A program made the translations under genes and the position numbers. The notes beneath the pieces were generated by a model. The model was not told the DNA's origin. It made no database searches and was given only the letters and a program-made list of their open reading frames with translations. A stretch of DNA of 64,000 nucleotides from Lates calcarifer (Eukaryota > Chordata > Actinopteri > Centropomidae). The stretch's first letter is position 1, and every line of letters starts with the position of its first letter. The stretch spans positions 15,718,236 to 15,782,235 of the forward strand of contig NC_066855.1 in NCBI RefSeq assembly GCF_001640805.2. The letters are read 5' to 3'. Shown in pieces: positions 63,449 to 64,000 of the stretch.

Positions 63449-64000
63449 CTGGGGTGAACACAAGATGGACTTTCAGTTTTATAACAAATGTAAAATACAA
63501 GACAAAAGGCAAGGAGAACAAGTATAGGGTTGGGTTCTAATCAGCGGTTCCCAGTTGGTAAAATACCAGGGATCCGTTCAGCCCTGACGCAAACAAACAC
63601 TGAGAACATGTTAGTAATGTTATCAGTTTCTTATGTCTAGCCAGTGCTGACTGTTGCTTTCTTCTCTGGTTAAAAATGAGTGACATCAGCTGTGGTGGAT
63701 TATATCAGCTTTATAGATAATTAATGTTAATTCTCTAACAGCTCCATTGACACTTGAGTCTGTTGGTTAATGAGCTCTCTGCAAGCTGCTGACCGGGCTC
63801 TGTCAAAGATTGATTGTGAGTGAAGAGACAAATCACTCTGTAACCATCAGTCTACAACCTCCAGTGAACTGTGTTTTTGTAATTCAAGAGAATGGCAACT
63901 CTTGGAGTCTGAAATACAGGAGAGCCCAGGTGAAATGTTTTTATGCATCAAATCAGTTAACCTCCTCGTTGCAAGTCAGGAGCTCCACTATTTTTTGTGA
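63449..64000 (-). other. chmp2a: chmp2a intron, right window edge
   Basis: A presumed intron of chmp2a. No Glu/Asp-rich penultimate exon (EEDEEESD type) is visible, so the next exon is outside the window. Confidence 0.5.

Overview
This window is vertebrate nuclear DNA: interrupted genes with GT-AG introns, AT-rich spacers, microsatellites and DNA-transposon relics. The gene set identifies it as a ray-finned fish, most likely a percomorph. Four Hox genes on the minus strand belong to paralogy groups 1, 3, 5 and 6, with a mir-10 hairpin between groups 3 and 5. That content (b1, b3, b5, b6; no b2, b4, b7, b8) fits the reduced teleost HoxBb cluster, and the flanking ttll6, calcoco2, snf8 and gip are the neighbours of HOXB on human chromosome 17. 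The species cannot be named from the sequence.

Layout: 1-20.7 kb is the Hox part, read right to left in transcription order: hoxb6b (20587-18795), hoxb5b (17562-16192), mir-10 (about 11213-11121), hoxb3b (6103-4271), hoxb1b (2715-1561). Candidate retinoic acid response elements are a DR5 downstream of hoxb1b (560-576) and a DR2 in the hoxb3b intron (5684-5697). A cluster of Pbx/Hox, Meis and Sox/Oct-like sites lies just upstream of hoxb1b. From 25.9 to 34.1 kb is ttll6 (minus, 15 coding exons, a cilium tubulin polyglutamylase), whose 5' coding end shows a frame problem. calcoco2 (plus, 39.6-46.6 kb) is an autophagy receptor. snf8 (minus, 48.2-51.1 kb) encodes an ESCRT-II subunit. gip (minus, 52.4-53.6 kb) encodes an incretin hormone precursor. 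msl1 (plus, 55.6-60.0 kb) encodes the MSL acetyltransferase scaffold. The last coding exon of chmp2a (minus, 63.3-63.4 kb, ESCRT-III) closes the window.

The Hox genes and mir-10 form one regulatory unit for axial patterning. The flanking genes are syntenic bystanders with unrelated jobs. All exon junctions were read by eye from splice dinucleotides, phase and homology. The exon lengths of hoxb1b, hoxb3b, hoxb5b, hoxb6b, calcoco2, snf8, gip and msl1 all sum to whole codons.

Most notable observations: a mir-10 copy whose mature 5p arm appears to begin with C instead of U, with a matching change on the opposite arm; the ttll6 N-terminal frame conflict; a tandemly duplicated 126-nt coiled-coil exon in calcoco2; and a transposon about 1.2 kb long with recognisable ends inside the Hox cluster where hoxb4b is missing.
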